Origin: Parvularcula sp. LCG005
GTDB taxonomy: Bacteria > Pseudomonadota > Alphaproteobacteria > Caulobacterales > Parvularculaceae
Assembly (NCBI RefSeq): GCF_032930845.1
Contig: NZ_CP136758.1
Location: 1,751,001 to 1,815,000, forward strand
Reading direction: 5' to 3'
Length of the DNA stretch: 64,000 nucleotides
Part shown: piece by piece, positions 1-9,749 of the stretch
How positions within the stretch are numbered: position 1 is the first letter of the stretch
Layout of the letters: the number at the start of each line of letters is the position of its first letter
Notes under the pieces: model-generated
The model's database searches: none
Told to the model about the DNA's origin: nothing
What the model saw: the letters and a program-made list of their open reading frames with translations, nothing else
Translations under genes and position numbers: made by a program

Positions 1-35
1 CGCGAACGCATCGATATCAGCTTGTCGTAAGATGC

Positions 36-464
36 CTACTGTCGACGATATTCACTCCGACTGAAGTTGTAGTTCATCGTGCTTTTTCGGCCGGTCTCGA
101 TCACGGCCATGCCGTTTTCAGTCTTCGGCGCATAGCGCCAAGATAAAATGGCAGCAACAGCGGAGGCATTGAAACAGACGTCTGAGGTCTCGATCACGAT
201 TACGTTGTCTGTCGTCCCATCCGCTAAAATATCGTAAGTCATTGTCACCGACGCCTGCCCCTTTTTGCATGTTTGGGTGCCGCTGGGGCCACGCTCTGGC
301 GGCGCGCACATTAAGACGGGAATGGCGTCATGGTCGCCTTCAGGCAAAGGCTCGGAATTGATTATCGGTGGCGCACTTGAGTATGCACAACGTGGCGCTT
401 TCTCGGTTACTCCAATACCCGCCACAACGAGTATTGAAGCAAATAGCCACGTCGTTGCAATCAC
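36..464 (-). CDS. Small secreted TonB C-terminal-domain-like protein
   Basis: This 142-residue protein opens with one hydrophobic segment (about residues 3-20), read as a signal peptide or anchor. The part from about residue 68 to 120 has the shape of a TonB C-terminal domain: a beta strand ([12 protein letters not shown]), a helix after NASAVAAIL and the closing [11 protein letters not shown] strand. There is no proline-rich spacer and no ExbB/ExbD nearby, so it is not a complete energy transducer. The start is GTG at 464 and overlaps the nuoB stop as GTGA, so it is probably translated by coupling to nuoB, where nuoC would usually follow. Two Cys pairs could form disulfides. Function unknown; the domain assignment is moderately secure. 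Confidence 0.7.
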   Translation of the reverse strand: MIATTWLFASILVVAGIGVTEKAPRCAYSSAPPIINSEPLPEGDHDAIPVLMCAPPERGPSGTQTCKKGQASVTMTYDILADGTTDNVIVIETSDVCFNASAVAAILSWRYAPKTENGMAVIETGRKSTMNYNFSRSEYRRQ

Positions 465-1111
465 CGACGGATCGTCCCCTCGCGGCGGATCTTCTTCTGC
501 AGCTGCAGAAGACCATAGACCAACGCTTCGGCCGTTGGCGGGCAGCCTGGGACATAGACGTCCACAGGTACGATCCGGTCACAGCCGCGCACCACAGAAT
601 AGCTGTAGTGATAGTAGCCACCGCCATTGGCGCAGGAGCCCATGGAGACCACATAGCGCGGCTCTGGCATCTGGTCGTAAACCTTGCGGAGGGCTGGGGC
701 CATCTTGTTGGTCAACGTACCGGCGACGATCATCAGGTCGGACTGGCGCGGGGACGCCCGCGGCGCCATCCCAAACCGCTCCATGTCATAGCGCGGCATG
801 GACGCCTGCATCATCTCAACGGCGCAACAGGCCAGACCGAACGTCATCCACATGAGCGAGCCGGTGCGCGCCCAGTTGATCACTGCATCGGCGGGTGCGG
901 TCATGAAACCGCGGTCAGCCAGCTGGTCATTGAGGCCTTTGAAGAAAGGGTCTTCGTCCGTTGGATTGTATCCGGGCACATATGAGCGCGCGGCCGTACC
1001 GTAAGGCAGATCCGATGGTTTGATAATCGTCGGTGCCTGACCAGGTTTGGCGGTCTGTGGCATGTCCAGGCCGGTGACCGGCTTGGTTGTGGGTTTGTCT
1101 TTTAGCGCCAT
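461..1111 (-). CDS. nuoB: NADH-quinone oxidoreductase subunit B (NuoB)
   Basis: NuoB is the peripheral-arm subunit of respiratory complex I that carries iron-sulfur cluster N2, the last electron donor before ubiquinone. The [11 protein letters not shown] segment and the later GSCANGGG and [11 protein letters not shown] segments hold the four cluster cysteines, and the length (216 residues) is normal. An upstream in-frame codon at 1132 would add seven residues, but the ATG at 1111 has an AAAGGAG ribosome site 8 bases ahead and overlaps the end of nuoA by only 10 bases, so it is preferred. It lies second in an operon behind nuoA, and its stop overlaps the start of the TonB_C-like gene. Confidence 0.97.
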   Translation of the reverse strand: MALKDKPTTKPVTGLDMPQTAKPGQAPTIIKPSDLPYGTAARSYVPGYNPTDEDPFFKGLNDQLADRGFMTAPADAVINWARTGSLMWMTFGLACCAVEMMQASMPRYDMERFGMAPRASPRQSDLMIVAGTLTNKMAPALRKVYDQMPEPRYVVSMGSCANGGGYYHYSYSVVRGCDRIVPVDVYVPGCPPTAEALVYGLLQLQKKIRREGTIRR

Positions 1112-1497
1112 TCGAGCGCTCCTTTCTTCCACTCATAGAGGAAGCCGATAAAGAACACTGCAATGAACACGAACATCGACCAGAAACTGAAAATCTGGAA
1201 ACTGCGATCCAGCCCAAGCTCCGGGTTGAACAGCGTCACGGCCCACGGAAACAGGAAGGCCACGTCGAGGTCGACGATGATGAACAGGATGGCGACGATG
1301 TAGAACTGCACGTCAAACTTCATCCGGGAATCTTCGAACGCTTCGAACCCGCATTCATAGGTCGATACTTTTTCAGGATCGGGGTTCGATGGCGCCAGGA
1401 CCATGGGCAGCACCATCAATAGGATGGTGATGACGGACGCCAGTCCGATGAAAATAAGGATCGGCAGATAATTCTGCAGAAATACGGGATCAGCCAT
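1102..1497 (-). CDS. nuoA: NADH-quinone oxidoreductase subunit A (NuoA)
   Basis: NuoA is a small membrane subunit of complex I at the junction of peripheral and membrane arms. The 131-residue product shows three membrane helices (about 9-31, 67-88 and 97-119) and the family signature [20 protein letters not shown], with the Cys of the quinone-site loop. The ATG at 1497 gives [12 protein letters not shown], the usual family start; a longer reading to 1638 adds a low-complexity tail unlike NuoA. It is the first complex I gene, transcribed away from the alpha-glucosidase at 1721, so the promoter must lie in 1498-1720. Confidence 0.96.
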   Translation of the reverse strand: MADPVFLQNYLPILIFIGLASVITILLMVLPMVLAPSNPDPEKVSTYECGFEAFEDSRMKFDVQFYIVAILFIIVDLDVAFLFPWAVTLFNPELGLDRSFQIFSFWSMFVFIAVFFIGFLYEWKKGALEWR

Positions 1498-1720
1498 GGG
1501 GCAGCAGCTCCGGTCATCGCGAGGGCCCGCCGGAATCGGCAGGCAGAATTGCTCCGCGCTATAGGCGCTTTTCGTCCCGTTTGGAAAGGCATAGGGCGCG
1601 GTAAAAAGGCGCGCTTTTCCATCCTTCTGCCTCAACATCGGCGAAAAATCGGCAAATCACGCTAATTGAGCAGTAACACCGGCGGGCTCAGAGTCAGCCA
1701 AAAGAGACGGAGGACAAGTT

Positions 1721-3364
1721 ATGACCGACCCCACCGCCGAGATCCTGCTGGGTCTGACAGAGGATTGGTGGCGCGGCGCCGTCATTTATCAGATTTACCC
1801 GCGCAGCTATCAGGACAGCGATGGCGACGGCATTGGTGACCTGCCCGGTATCATCGACCGGCTGGATCACGTGGCGAGCCTCGGGGTCGACGGGATCTGG
1901 CTGTCGCCCTTCTTCCCCTCGCCCATGGACGACTTTGGCTACGACATCTCTGACTATTGCGGCGTTGATCCCATGTTCGGGACCCTGGCGGATTTTGACC
2001 GCCTGGTCGCAAGAGCCCATGATCTTGGCCTCAAGGTTATCATCGATCAGGTCTACTCCCATACATCTGACCAGCATGCCTGGTTCGAAGAAAGCCGGCA
2101 GGACCGGACAAACGACAAAGCGGACTGGTTCGTCTGGGCCGATCCGAAGGAGGACGGCTCACCGCCCAATAACTGGCAGTCGGTGTTCGGCGGCCCCGCC
2201 TGGGCGTGGGAGGCAAGACGCCAGCAATATTACCTGCACAATTTCCTGACGAGCCAGCCGGACCTCAATTTACGGCACCCTGAAGTCGAAGCCGCCATCC
2301 TGTCGGTCACCCGGTTCTGGCTTGACCGAGGCGTCGACGGCTTCCGGCTCGACGCTTTGAACTTCGCGATGCACGACCCGTCCCTACGCGATAATCCACC
2401 GGCGCCAAAAGAAGGCGCAAAGCTGACCCGCCCCTTCGACTATCAGTTGCAGACGTATAATATGTCTCATCCCGACATTCCGGAATTTCTCGCGAAAATC
2501 CGGGCTGTCACTGATGAATATGAGGGTCGCTTCACCGTGGCCGAAGTCGGCGGGGTGGATGCCCTGTCGGAAATGAAGGCGTTCACTGCCGGAAACAATC
2601 GGCTGAATTCCGCCTATAATTTTGATTTTCTCTATGCGGACAAGCTTTCGTCCCACCGCATGCGTGCTTCACTGGAAGGGTGGACCGATAACCCAGATGA
2701 GGGTTGGCCCTCCTGGGCGTTCTCGAACCATGATGCCCCTCGGGCGGTGAGCCGATGGGCCCCGCCAGCACACCGCGTTCAGGCGGCTAAACTTTATGCC
2801 ATGCTGCTTCTGACCCTGCGCGGCAATGTGTTTCTGTACCAGGGCGAAGAACTGGGCCTGCCTCAGGCTGAGGTGCCGTTCGAGAAACTGAAAGACCCGG
2901 AGGCCATCGCCAACTGGCCACTCACATTGGGCCGGGATGGGGCGCGTACACCGATGCCGTGGCGAGGCGATCACCGAAACGGGGGCTTTTCAGATGGCGA
3001 CCCGTGGCTCCCCATGGACCCCCGCCACCTGCCGCTCGCCGTTCACGCGCAGGAGGAGGACGAGCACGCCGTCCTGCATTTTATCCGTCAGCTGATCCGC
3101 ATGCGTCACACCTCTGCAGCCTTGCGGCGCGGCAGCCAGACTTTTCTGGATACGGACGACACACTCATCGCGTACTGGCGCGTGCTCGACCACGAAAAGG
3201 TTCTGTGTCTGTTCAATATCGGGGAGCAGGAAGCAGACACTGATGGACTGATCCAGCAGAACTGCACGCGGCTGGTTTCAATCGGTCTTGACGAAGACGG
3301 TCAGGCCGTGCCTGCGGTCTTGCCGCCATTCTCCGGCGTCATCCTGCACTGTGCGCCGGATTGA
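1721..3364 (+). CDS. GH13 alpha-glucosidase / oligo-1,6-glucosidase
   Basis: A 547-residue glycoside hydrolase of family 13, most like subfamily 23 alpha-glucosidases that cleave maltose, isomaltose or sucrose-type alpha-glucosides. It begins WWRGAVIYQIYPRSYQDSDGDGIGD, with the calcium-type loop at about 32-40. The conserved regions are D109-H114, the nucleophile D211 in GFRLDALNF, the acid/base E275 in FTVAEVGG and the transition-state Asp D338 in FSNHDAPR. No signal peptide is visible, so it should act in the cytoplasm on imported oligosaccharides. A GGAGG site lies 7 bases before the ATG. The following methyltransferase starts inside its stop codon (TGATG). Confidence 0.95.
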   Translation: MTDPTAEILLGLTEDWWRGAVIYQIYPRSYQDSDGDGIGDLPGIIDRLDHVASLGVDGIWLSPFFPSPMDDFGYDISDYCGVDPMFGTLADFDRLVARAHDLGLKVIIDQVYSHTSDQHAWFEESRQDRTNDKADWFVWADPKEDGSPPNNWQSVFGGPAWAWEARRQQYYLHNFLTSQPDLNLRHPEVEAAILSVTRFWLDRGVDGFRLDALNFAMHDPSLRDNPPAPKEGAKLTRPFDYQLQTYNMSHPDIPEFLAKIRAVTDEYEGRFTVAEVGGVDALSEMKAFTAGNNRLNSAYNFDFLYADKLSSHRMRASLEGWTDNPDEGWPSWAFSNHDAPRAVSRWAPPAHRVQAAKLYAMLLLTLRGNVFLYQGEELGLPQAEVPFEKLKDPEAIANWPLTLGRDGARTPMPWRGDHRNGGFSDGDPWLPMDPRHLPLAVHAQEEDEHAVLHFIRQLIRMRHTSAALRRGSQTFLDTDDTLIAYWRVLDHEKVLCLFNIGEQEADTDGLIQQNCTRLVSIGLDEDGQAVPAVLPPFSGVILHCAPD

Positions 3365-3942
3365 TGACGGCTGACCCTGCCAATGGATATGATGCTGCGG
3401 CAGAGGCATTTATCAGTGCCCGATCCCATATCGGGAAGGCGCTGGTCACTGAGTGGGTGGCGGGCCTCAATGACAATGCGGCGGTTCTGGACATTGGTGC
3501 CGGGCATGGTGTCCTGACAGAAATCATTGCCGCGTCCGGACGCCCGGTCTGGGCCATCGAGCCCTCGCCCCGCCTGTGCGAGGCATTTCGAGCCCGACTG
3601 CCGGATATACCGATTGCCTGTGAAAAGGCAGAAGACAGCGCTTTTTTTGACCGAAAATTCGACGGGATCACGGCGATCGGCGTCATCTTCCTTCTACCTC
3701 CCGCCACCCAGCGCGCTGTTTTGTTGCGGTCGGCGCAAGTCCTTCGCCCCGGCGGTCAGCTTCTTTTCTCCGCACCTGTGCAGGCCTGTGAATGGACCGA
3801 CGTTCTGACCGGTCAGGTCTCACAATCGCTGGGCCGCGACGCCTATCAGGCGATCTTGCGCAAAGCGGGCCTGGACTTGCGCGGCATCCGCGAGGACGAA
3901 GGCGGATCGTCCTATTATCTCGCCGCCAGGGACGGGGCTTAA
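3364..3942 (+). CDS. Class I SAM-dependent methyltransferase
   Basis: A 192-residue class I methyltransferase. The AdoMet motif I is VLDIGAGHGVL (about 42-52), an acidic residue at the end of strand 2 sits in AIEPSPRL, and a later LRPGGQLLFSAP segment matches motif III/post III. Two genes of the glucosidase pair are coupled by TGATG, so the ATG at 3364 is the start. The substrate cannot be told; the sequence has the general Methyltransf_11/25 look of small-molecule or lipid methyltransferases. Its 3' end overlaps the convergent oxidoreductase gene by four bases. Confidence 0.88.
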   Translation: MTADPANGYDAAAEAFISARSHIGKALVTEWVAGLNDNAAVLDIGAGHGVLTEIIAASGRPVWAIEPSPRLCEAFRARLPDIPIACEKAEDSAFFDRKFDGITAIGVIFLLPPATQRAVLLRSAQVLRPGGQLLFSAPVQACEWTDVLTGQVSQSLGRDAYQAILRKAGLDLRGIREDEGGSSYYLAARDGA

Positions 3943-5162
3943 GCCAGGTCTTTCAGCATGACGCCGGGATCTGTCAGGGCCGCGGCGTCCACCTGCCCGC
4001 CCCGCATGATCAGCATCTTGGACTGCACATAGTCCGCCGGCGCATTCACACTGTCACATGCGGTCAGCCGCCCGTTACGGCGATAGAATACGGAAAAACT
4101 GTCCGTTGACGGATCGCCGCGCACTAATTCTTCATCAAAGCCTGATGACAGCCCCATTGTCTGCAAGCGGATGTCAAACTGGTTCGACCAGAACCACGGC
4201 ACCGAATTGTACTCAGCCGCAAGACCGGCAATCGTCTTGGCGGCCACCGCCGCCATGTCATTGGCATTCTGCACCGATTCAAGCCGGATTGTCGCGTTAT
4301 CCGCATACCGATTGACATGCAGCGCGCAGTCGCCAATCGCATAGATATTGTCGAGCGTCGTCCGGCATTGATCATCGACGAGGACGCCATTGCCCCCTTC
4401 CGCCCCGATCGCCAGAAGCGGTGCCACGTTCGGTTCAATACCGATACCAACAACCACGAGATCCGCCGGAAGCTGTTCGCCATTGGCAAGCTGAACAGCC
4501 TCGACCTGCCCCTGCTCACCAATCAACTGTTGCACACCGGTAGCGAGACGGAAATCGCAGCCTGCGGACCGATGCCGCGCGGTCATGTAGTCAGCGATCA
4601 TTGGTCCCGCCACCCGAGACAGAACGCGGCTCTGCGCCTCAACGACCGTCACCGCACGGCCCATCTTTCGCAGGACCGCAGCTGCCTCCAGCCCGATATA
4701 GCCGCCGCCAATGACCACGACATTATCGATGTGCTCCAGCCGGTTCATGATGCGATCAATATCAGCACGTGCACGGATGGTAGTCACCCCGCCCAGCGAT
4801 GCGCCGGGACAGGACAGTCGGCGCGGGGTTCCCCCCGCTGCCCAGACCAGCGAACCATAGCCGATATCCTTGCCACGTGCGGTCACGACCCGCTGCTGCG
4901 CGGGATCGATGGCGACAATCTGTGTGTCGCGCAGCAGTTCGATATTCTGGTCGGTCCAGTATTGAGTTGCTTTCAAGAGGATTCGGTCGAAAGTCTTCTC
5001 TCCGGCCATATACTCTTTGGACAGAGGAGGCCGATGGTAGGGATACTCAGGCTCATCGCCCACCAGCGCGATCGAGCCTGTAAATTTTGCCTGCCGCAAA
5101 ACGGCGGCCGCCTGCGCACCGGCATGACCGGCCCCCACGATGATGACATCAAATCTTTCCAT
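3939..5162 (-). CDS. NAD(P)/FAD-dependent ferredoxin/rubredoxin-type reductase
   Basis: A 407-residue two-dinucleotide-fold flavoprotein of the putidaredoxin/rhodocoxin reductase type. It has an FAD-binding motif at the N terminus (VIIVGAGHAGAQAA), an NAD motif at about 148-160 (VVVIGGGYIGLEAA), the second FAD contact IYAIGDCALH, and a C-terminal reductase domain beginning near PWFWSNQFD. Such enzymes pass electrons from NADH to a small ferredoxin that feeds a P450 or ring-hydroxylating oxygenase. Neither a ferredoxin nor an oxygenase is in the window, so the partner is unknown. It is divergent from the AraC regulator at 5299. Confidence 0.9.
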   Translation of the reverse strand: MERFDVIIVGAGHAGAQAAAVLRQAKFTGSIALVGDEPEYPYHRPPLSKEYMAGEKTFDRILLKATQYWTDQNIELLRDTQIVAIDPAQQRVVTARGKDIGYGSLVWAAGGTPRRLSCPGASLGGVTTIRARADIDRIMNRLEHIDNVVVIGGGYIGLEAAAVLRKMGRAVTVVEAQSRVLSRVAGPMIADYMTARHRSAGCDFRLATGVQQLIGEQGQVEAVQLANGEQLPADLVVVGIGIEPNVAPLLAIGAEGGNGVLVDDQCRTTLDNIYAIGDCALHVNRYADNATIRLESVQNANDMAAVAAKTIAGLAAEYNSVPWFWSNQFDIRLQTMGLSSGFDEELVRGDPSTDSFSVFYRRNGRLTACDSVNAPADYVQSKMLIMRGGQVDAAALTDPGVMLKDLA

Positions 5163-5298
5163 GTCTTGGGTCGTAAACGATGCATTTTGATTGTCCAGCG
5201 GCGGTTGCGAAGGGTGACGTGGCTGGGCGTTCCATGATAATCACATTGGAAACTGATGCGAAGTGCCGCCCGTTCGATCGGGCTGAGAGGGAATGGTC

Positions 5299-6336
5299 AT
5301 GGGGTCAGTTGTAGTACCCTGGAGCTTTGTCGAGCCTCTTGTCACGACGATCGGCCTGTCCGCTGCCGATGCTGAGGATGCCATTACGTCTTCTGGCATC
5401 GCTGTGCAGCCGGGTGATGACCTCTCTTTGGGCGACTATTTCCGGGTTCGCGCCGCGTTCGTCGCGAAGCTTCAGGATGAGACCTGTCGCATGTCGTCGC
5501 GGCAGCTGGTCCCCGGATCGACGCAATTCGTCCTGAACCACATCCCGCCGCGCGGCACGCTGGCCGAGGTGATGACGGTTCTGGCGGAAGCCTATAATCT
5601 GCTGCATGGCGGCGCGTTCAACCGGGTCGAGAGCCATACCGACACCGTCGACTTCGTCGTGGATGACAGCAATTTCCCCTATAACGCCGATGTGGGTGCC
5701 GACTATAAGCTGTTCCTGATGGAGAGTACGCTCATCTATCTGTTCGGGCTGCTCGCCATCATCGCCCCGCACTGGGCCACCCACAGCCTGCGGCAGGTGG
5801 AAATCCGGCGGCCGGCGGGTGAAAGCGCCGGGCATCTGAATTTCTGGTCCATGCCGATCAAACAGGGCAGTGACAGCTATCGCCTTGTTTTCGATCTGGA
5901 ACGCGCCTCCCGTCCGTTCAACGGGCGGGACGATCTGCCGACCAGCAACGGTGCGCTGGACCAAGAGATTGCGGCGGCGATTGATACGCTCTCGGATGAT
6001 GGCGCCACTGGTCGCGGCCTCGTCGCCGATGTGGAAGCGATCCTCCTCAGCGGCGAGACGGAACAGGAATCCGTTGCTGCGCTCCTGCAGATGAGCTCCG
6101 CCACCCTGCGCCGGCATCTGTCACAGGAAGGCGAAAGCTTTCGCGATGTGCGCAAGCGTATCCTGAACGCCCAGGCGAAGGTCCTTTTGCGGGCGAAAAT
6201 ATCCATCGCGGACGTGGCCCAGCAATTGGGCTTTTCGGATATCCGTAGCTTCAATCGCGCCTTCCAGCAGTGGAACGGCCTGACGCCCCACGCTTACCGC
6301 ACCGAACTGAAGAGCATTCTCCAAATAGCCGAGTGA
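5299..6336 (+). CDS. AraC-family transcriptional regulator
   Basis: A 345-residue regulator with a long N-terminal ligand-binding half of the PF12625 type (about 1-200) and a C-terminal AraC double helix-turn-helix from about 245. The HTH part has SVAALLQMSSATLRRHL as the first helix-turn-helix and ISIADVAQQLGFSDIRSFNR as the second, closing with the usual GLTPHAYR. The ATG at 5299 is preferred over 5293 because GAGAGGG then lies 7 bases upstream. It stands directly ahead of a TonB receptor, hydrolase and MFS carrier on the same strand and is the likely local activator. The inducer is unknown. Confidence 0.9.
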   Translation: MGSVVVPWSFVEPLVTTIGLSAADAEDAITSSGIAVQPGDDLSLGDYFRVRAAFVAKLQDETCRMSSRQLVPGSTQFVLNHIPPRGTLAEVMTVLAEAYNLLHGGAFNRVESHTDTVDFVVDDSNFPYNADVGADYKLFLMESTLIYLFGLLAIIAPHWATHSLRQVEIRRPAGESAGHLNFWSMPIKQGSDSYRLVFDLERASRPFNGRDDLPTSNGALDQEIAAAIDTLSDDGATGRGLVADVEAILLSGETEQESVAALLQMSSATLRRHLSQEGESFRDVRKRILNAQAKVLLRAKISIADVAQQLGFSDIRSFNRAFQQWNGLTPHAYRTELKSILQIAE

Positions 6337-6442
6337 GCGAAAATGTTCACTGCGCGTGCGCGGTCCGGTCATGGGCGAGGTGCCCAGACTGCCCTAACGT
6401 GACGGCAATAATCGCTGCAAAGACAGCAATTCGGAGGAAACC

Positions 6443-8737
6443 ATGAAATCATTTCGTCAACCCATGCTTCGTCACGCCTTGTTCGCAGGCGCATCAATTG
6501 CCGCGCTGTCGGGGTGGGGCCCTGTCGCCGCGCAAACCGCCGATGGCGCCTATGAAAGCGATGACACGATCGTCGTCAGTGCCCGTCGTCGGGAAGAGAC
6601 ATTGCAGGATGTGCCCCTCGCCGTCACAGCCGCCACAGCAGATGAATTGAATCAGATTGGCGCCGTCGATATCACGTCGGTACAGCGTATTACGCCCAAC
6701 GCGACGATCGAAGTGGCGCGCGGCTCGAACTCGACGCTCATCGCTTTCATTCGCGGTGTTGGACAGCAGGATCCGCTTTGGGGCTTTGAGCCTGGCGTCG
6801 GCGTCTATGTGGACGATGTCTTTATTGCCCGGCCACAGGGTGCAGTGCTCGATATCTTCGACCTTGAGCGAATCGAAGTGCTGCGCGGACCGCAAGGGAC
6901 ACTTTACGGTCGCAACACAATTGGCGGGGCCATCAAATACGTCACCAAGCGTATGGACATGGATAACCCGACCTTCTCGGCACGTGCCAATGTCGGCTCC
7001 TATGGTCAGTTCGACCAAATCCTGTCTGGCTCGGTACCGCTGGGTGAGACATTTGCGATCGGCGGCGCCATTGCCAATTACAAACGCGACGGGTACGGCA
7101 CAAACCTGAACACCGGCGCCGAGCACTACAACAAGGACCTCCGCGCCTATCGCCTGAGTGCAGAATGGGCCCCGACGGATACGTTCAGCATCCGGATCTC
7201 CGGTGATAAGACAGAAGACGATTCCAACGCCAAGCACGGTCACCGCCTTCTGCCGAGCGCCGACGGTACGGTGCCCGTCACCGACAATGTCTATGACACG
7301 CGCGCCGGCCTTGGCGATGGCAACAAGGTTGTGACCCAAGGTGCATCACTGACGGCGGAATGGGATGTGAACGACATGTTCACCGTGAAATCCGTCACCG
7401 CCTATCGCGAAAGCGATACCGTGACGCCGATCGATTTCGACGCCCTCCCAGAACCCGATTTTGACGTTCCCGCACGCTATATCGACGACCAGTTCAGCCA
7501 GGAATTCCAGCTCCTGTTCAACACGGACCGCCTGTCCGGTATCGCCGGGGTCTACTATCTCGACGGCAATGCGTCGGGTGAGTTCGACGCTGTGCTGTCG
7601 GCGCTGGGCCTGAGCATTTACACTTCAGGCGACCAGAAGAAGGAAAACTTCTCGGTCTATGCGGATATGACCTATGACGTGACCGATCGTCTGAGTGTGT
7701 CGGTCGGCGGTCGCTACACGGAGGATGAAACAACGGCGGACGTTAATCGCGAAGTCTGGCTTGGCCTCGGGTCCGGCTCCTTCTTCCCGGAGAACACCAC
7801 GTCGATCTTCGCCGGTCGCCAGACGGGGTATGAGGGCCTTAACCGAAAGGATGACCAGTTCACCCCGCGCGTTTCGGTTGCCTATGAAGCGACACCGAAC
7901 ACCAATCTGTACGCCTCCTATTCTGAAGGCTTCAAGGCAGGCGGCTTTGACCCTCGCGCACGCGGTGACCTCGATCCGCTCGGTCTGTCCCAAGAAGGGT
8001 TCGCCCCTGAAAAGGTCAAGAGCTATGAAGTCGGCATGAAGGGCAGCGCAGCGGATGGTCGCCTGACCTATGCCATCGCCGCCTTCCTCGCCGACTATAC
8101 CGACCAGCAGATCACGGTGCAGTCGGGCGCTGATTCCGATAATGACGGGACCAATGACACCTTCGTATCGTCCGTCTTCAACGCCGGGTCTTCGACCTAT
8201 AAGGGCGTTGAGATCGAGAGCGCGTTCCGCGCGACCGACAATCTGACCCTGACCGCGATGATGGGGTATATCGACGCCGAGATCGACGAGATCGTCTCTG
8301 CCGGTGTGAACATCGCCGATCAGTTCGTGACTCAGAACACGCCGGAGCTTCAGGCACGGCTCGGCTTTGCCTACGAATATCCTGAAACGGTCTATGGCGG
8401 CTCATTGCAGTTCAACGGGGCTGCTGAATATCGCAGCGAGTACTACCTGTTCAACGTGCCGAACCCCGGCTTTGACGCTGGCGACAGTGTCATCTTTCCG
8501 GCCGGTGGCCCCGCCCTCGACCCGGATGAGTACACATTGCTGAACCTGAGCGCGAACTGGACGTCGTCTGACGACCGTTATCGGATCGGCCTGCATGGTC
8601 GCAACCTGACGCAGGAAGAGTACCGCGTGGCGGCCTATAACTTCGTGACGCCAAGCCAGCTTGGTCTCGACAGTGCGTACTCCGCTTTCTACGGCGCCCC
8701 GCGCACCGTGACAGCGACGTTCGAATACCGCTACTAA
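6443..8737 (+). CDS. TonB-dependent outer-membrane receptor (small-molecule type)
   Basis: A 764-residue TonB-dependent receptor. A signal peptide ends near PVAAQ (about residue 30), a TonB-box-like DTIVVSARRREETLQDVP follows, then the plug with IRGVGQQDP and VDDVFIARPQGAVLD and the LRGPQGTLYGRNTIGGAI segment, then a long beta barrel. The chain ends in an aromatic residue after TATFEYRY, the usual barrel-assembly signal. GGAGG lies 6 bases before the ATG. The RRREETLQDVP subtype is abundant in sphingomonads and relatives, where it often takes up siderophores, lipids or aromatic compounds rather than glycans. The following hydrolase and MFS gene suggest uptake and processing of an ester. Confidence 0.95.
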   Translation: MKSFRQPMLRHALFAGASIAALSGWGPVAAQTADGAYESDDTIVVSARRREETLQDVPLAVTAATADELNQIGAVDITSVQRITPNATIEVARGSNSTLIAFIRGVGQQDPLWGFEPGVGVYVDDVFIARPQGAVLDIFDLERIEVLRGPQGTLYGRNTIGGAIKYVTKRMDMDNPTFSARANVGSYGQFDQILSGSVPLGETFAIGGAIANYKRDGYGTNLNTGAEHYNKDLRAYRLSAEWAPTDTFSIRISGDKTEDDSNAKHGHRLLPSADGTVPVTDNVYDTRAGLGDGNKVVTQGASLTAEWDVNDMFTVKSVTAYRESDTVTPIDFDALPEPDFDVPARYIDDQFSQEFQLLFNTDRLSGIAGVYYLDGNASGEFDAVLSALGLSIYTSGDQKKENFSVYADMTYDVTDRLSVSVGGRYTEDETTADVNREVWLGLGSGSFFPENTTSIFAGRQTGYEGLNRKDDQFTPRVSVAYEATPNTNLYASYSEGFKAGGFDPRARGDLDPLGLSQEGFAPEKVKSYEVGMKGSAADGRLTYAIAAFLADYTDQQITVQSGADSDNDGTNDTFVSSVFNAGSSTYKGVEIESAFRATDNLTLTAMMGYIDAEIDEIVSAGVNIADQFVTQNTPELQARLGFAYEYPETVYGGSLQFNGAAEYRSEYYLFNVPNPGFDAGDSVIFPAGGPALDPDEYTLLNLSANWTSSDDRYRIGLHGRNLTQEEYRVAAYNFVTPSQLGLDSAYSAFYGAPRTVTATFEYRY

Positions 8738-8762
8738 GATACCTGTAGCGGCCTCCCAGAGG

Positions 8763-8791
8763 CAGGACGGACATCGGTGCCGTCCGTCCTG
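8763..8791 (+). terminator. Hairpin between receptor and hydrolase
   Basis: A perfect 10-bp inverted repeat, CAGGACGGAC with GTCCGTCCTG, separated by nine bases, lies 25 bases after the receptor stop. No T-run follows, so it may be a partial terminator or an mRNA-stabilising hairpin that lowers expression of the downstream hydrolase and carrier relative to the receptor. Confidence 0.6.
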
Positions 8792-8828
8792 TCCGCCTTT
8801 GACTGTTTCGAACGAAGTGGAGCGCGTC

Positions 8829-9749
8829 ATGCGCCTTTTCCTACGCTGCGCCGCGACGGCGCTGCTTGTCTCCCTCGCCCATGCCCAACCTGCCGAGCCC
8901 CTCTCGCCAAACACAGACGTTGAGGCCCGGTACACCGAGGCCAGTGACCAGTTCGTGCCGATCGGCGAGGCCACCGTCCGCATCCGGACTGAAGGGCCAC
9001 AGGACGGCTATCCCGTGATCCTTCTGCATGGCTTCACCTTCAGCCTCGAGACATGGGATCAATGGGCCGATGCCCTGTCACCCAATTTCAAGGTCATCCG
9101 GTATGATCTGATGGGCCATGGCCTGACAGGTCCCGACCCGCAGGAACGCTATTCCCCCGAAGAGCGTGCCGCCACAATCGGTGACGTGATGGACGCGCTG
9201 GACATCGAAGAGGCGGTCATCGTCGGCAATTCACTGGGCGGCTTGGCCGCCTGGCGGTTCGCGGCAGACCACCCAGAGCGGGTGAAGCGGTTGGTGCTCG
9301 TCAGCCCCGGTGCCTATGCGATGAACGGGGTGGCGGACGAACCCGTACCGGTGCCGCCCGCGCTCGCCTATTACCTCCGCGAAGTGCCAGAGGTGGGACT
9401 GCGCGCCAGCATTGGCCGGATTTACAGCTATCCCGACCGGATCAGTGCTGATCGCCTCCAGACCCTGTATGACATGATGAAGCGTCCCGGCAATGGCGAC
9501 GCCTTCGTCAAGTCGATTGAGGAATTCGTCCTGCCGGATCCCGCTGCCGCATTGGCTAAGGTGACATCGCCCACTCTTCTCCTCTGGGGTACCGAGGACA
9601 AGGTCATTCCCGTCGATCACGCTGGGCGCCTGCTCGGCCATCTGCCGAACGCGCAGCTTGTCCTTTACCCGGGCATTGGGCACGTACCGCAGGAAGAATC
9701 CGCAAAATCCATTCGGGACGTGAAAGCGTTTCTCTACGATCTGAAATGA
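8829..9749 (+). CDS. Exported alpha/beta hydrolase
   Basis: A 306-residue alpha/beta-fold hydrolase. The ATG at 8829 gives a clean signal peptide (MRLFLRCAATALLVSLAHA), so the enzyme is probably periplasmic. The oxyanion segment is ILLHGFTFSLETWD, the nucleophile elbow is VGNSLGG, and the Asp and His of the triad are in LWGTEDKVIP and PGIGHVPQEE. This arrangement suits an esterase, lactonase or C-C hydrolase. Its stop overlaps the next start as ATGA, coupling it to the MFS carrier. It would act on a compound brought in by the upstream receptor before transfer across the inner membrane. Confidence 0.88.
   Translation: MRLFLRCAATALLVSLAHAQPAEPLSPNTDVEARYTEASDQFVPIGEATVRIRTEGPQDGYPVILLHGFTFSLETWDQWADALSPNFKVIRYDLMGHGLTGPDPQERYSPEERAATIGDVMDALDIEEAVIVGNSLGGLAAWRFAADHPERVKRLVLVSPGAYAMNGVADEPVPVPPALAYYLREVPEVGLRASIGRIYSYPDRISADRLQTLYDMMKRPGNGDAFVKSIEEFVLPDPAAALAKVTSPTLLLWGTEDKVIPVDHAGRLLGHLPNAQLVLYPGIGHVPQEESAKSIRDVKAFLYDLK

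Noticed and set aside
1-35. Possible start of nuoC at the left edge
   Set aside because: A minus-strand ATG at 11 exists but only a few codons are in the window; nothing can be concluded.
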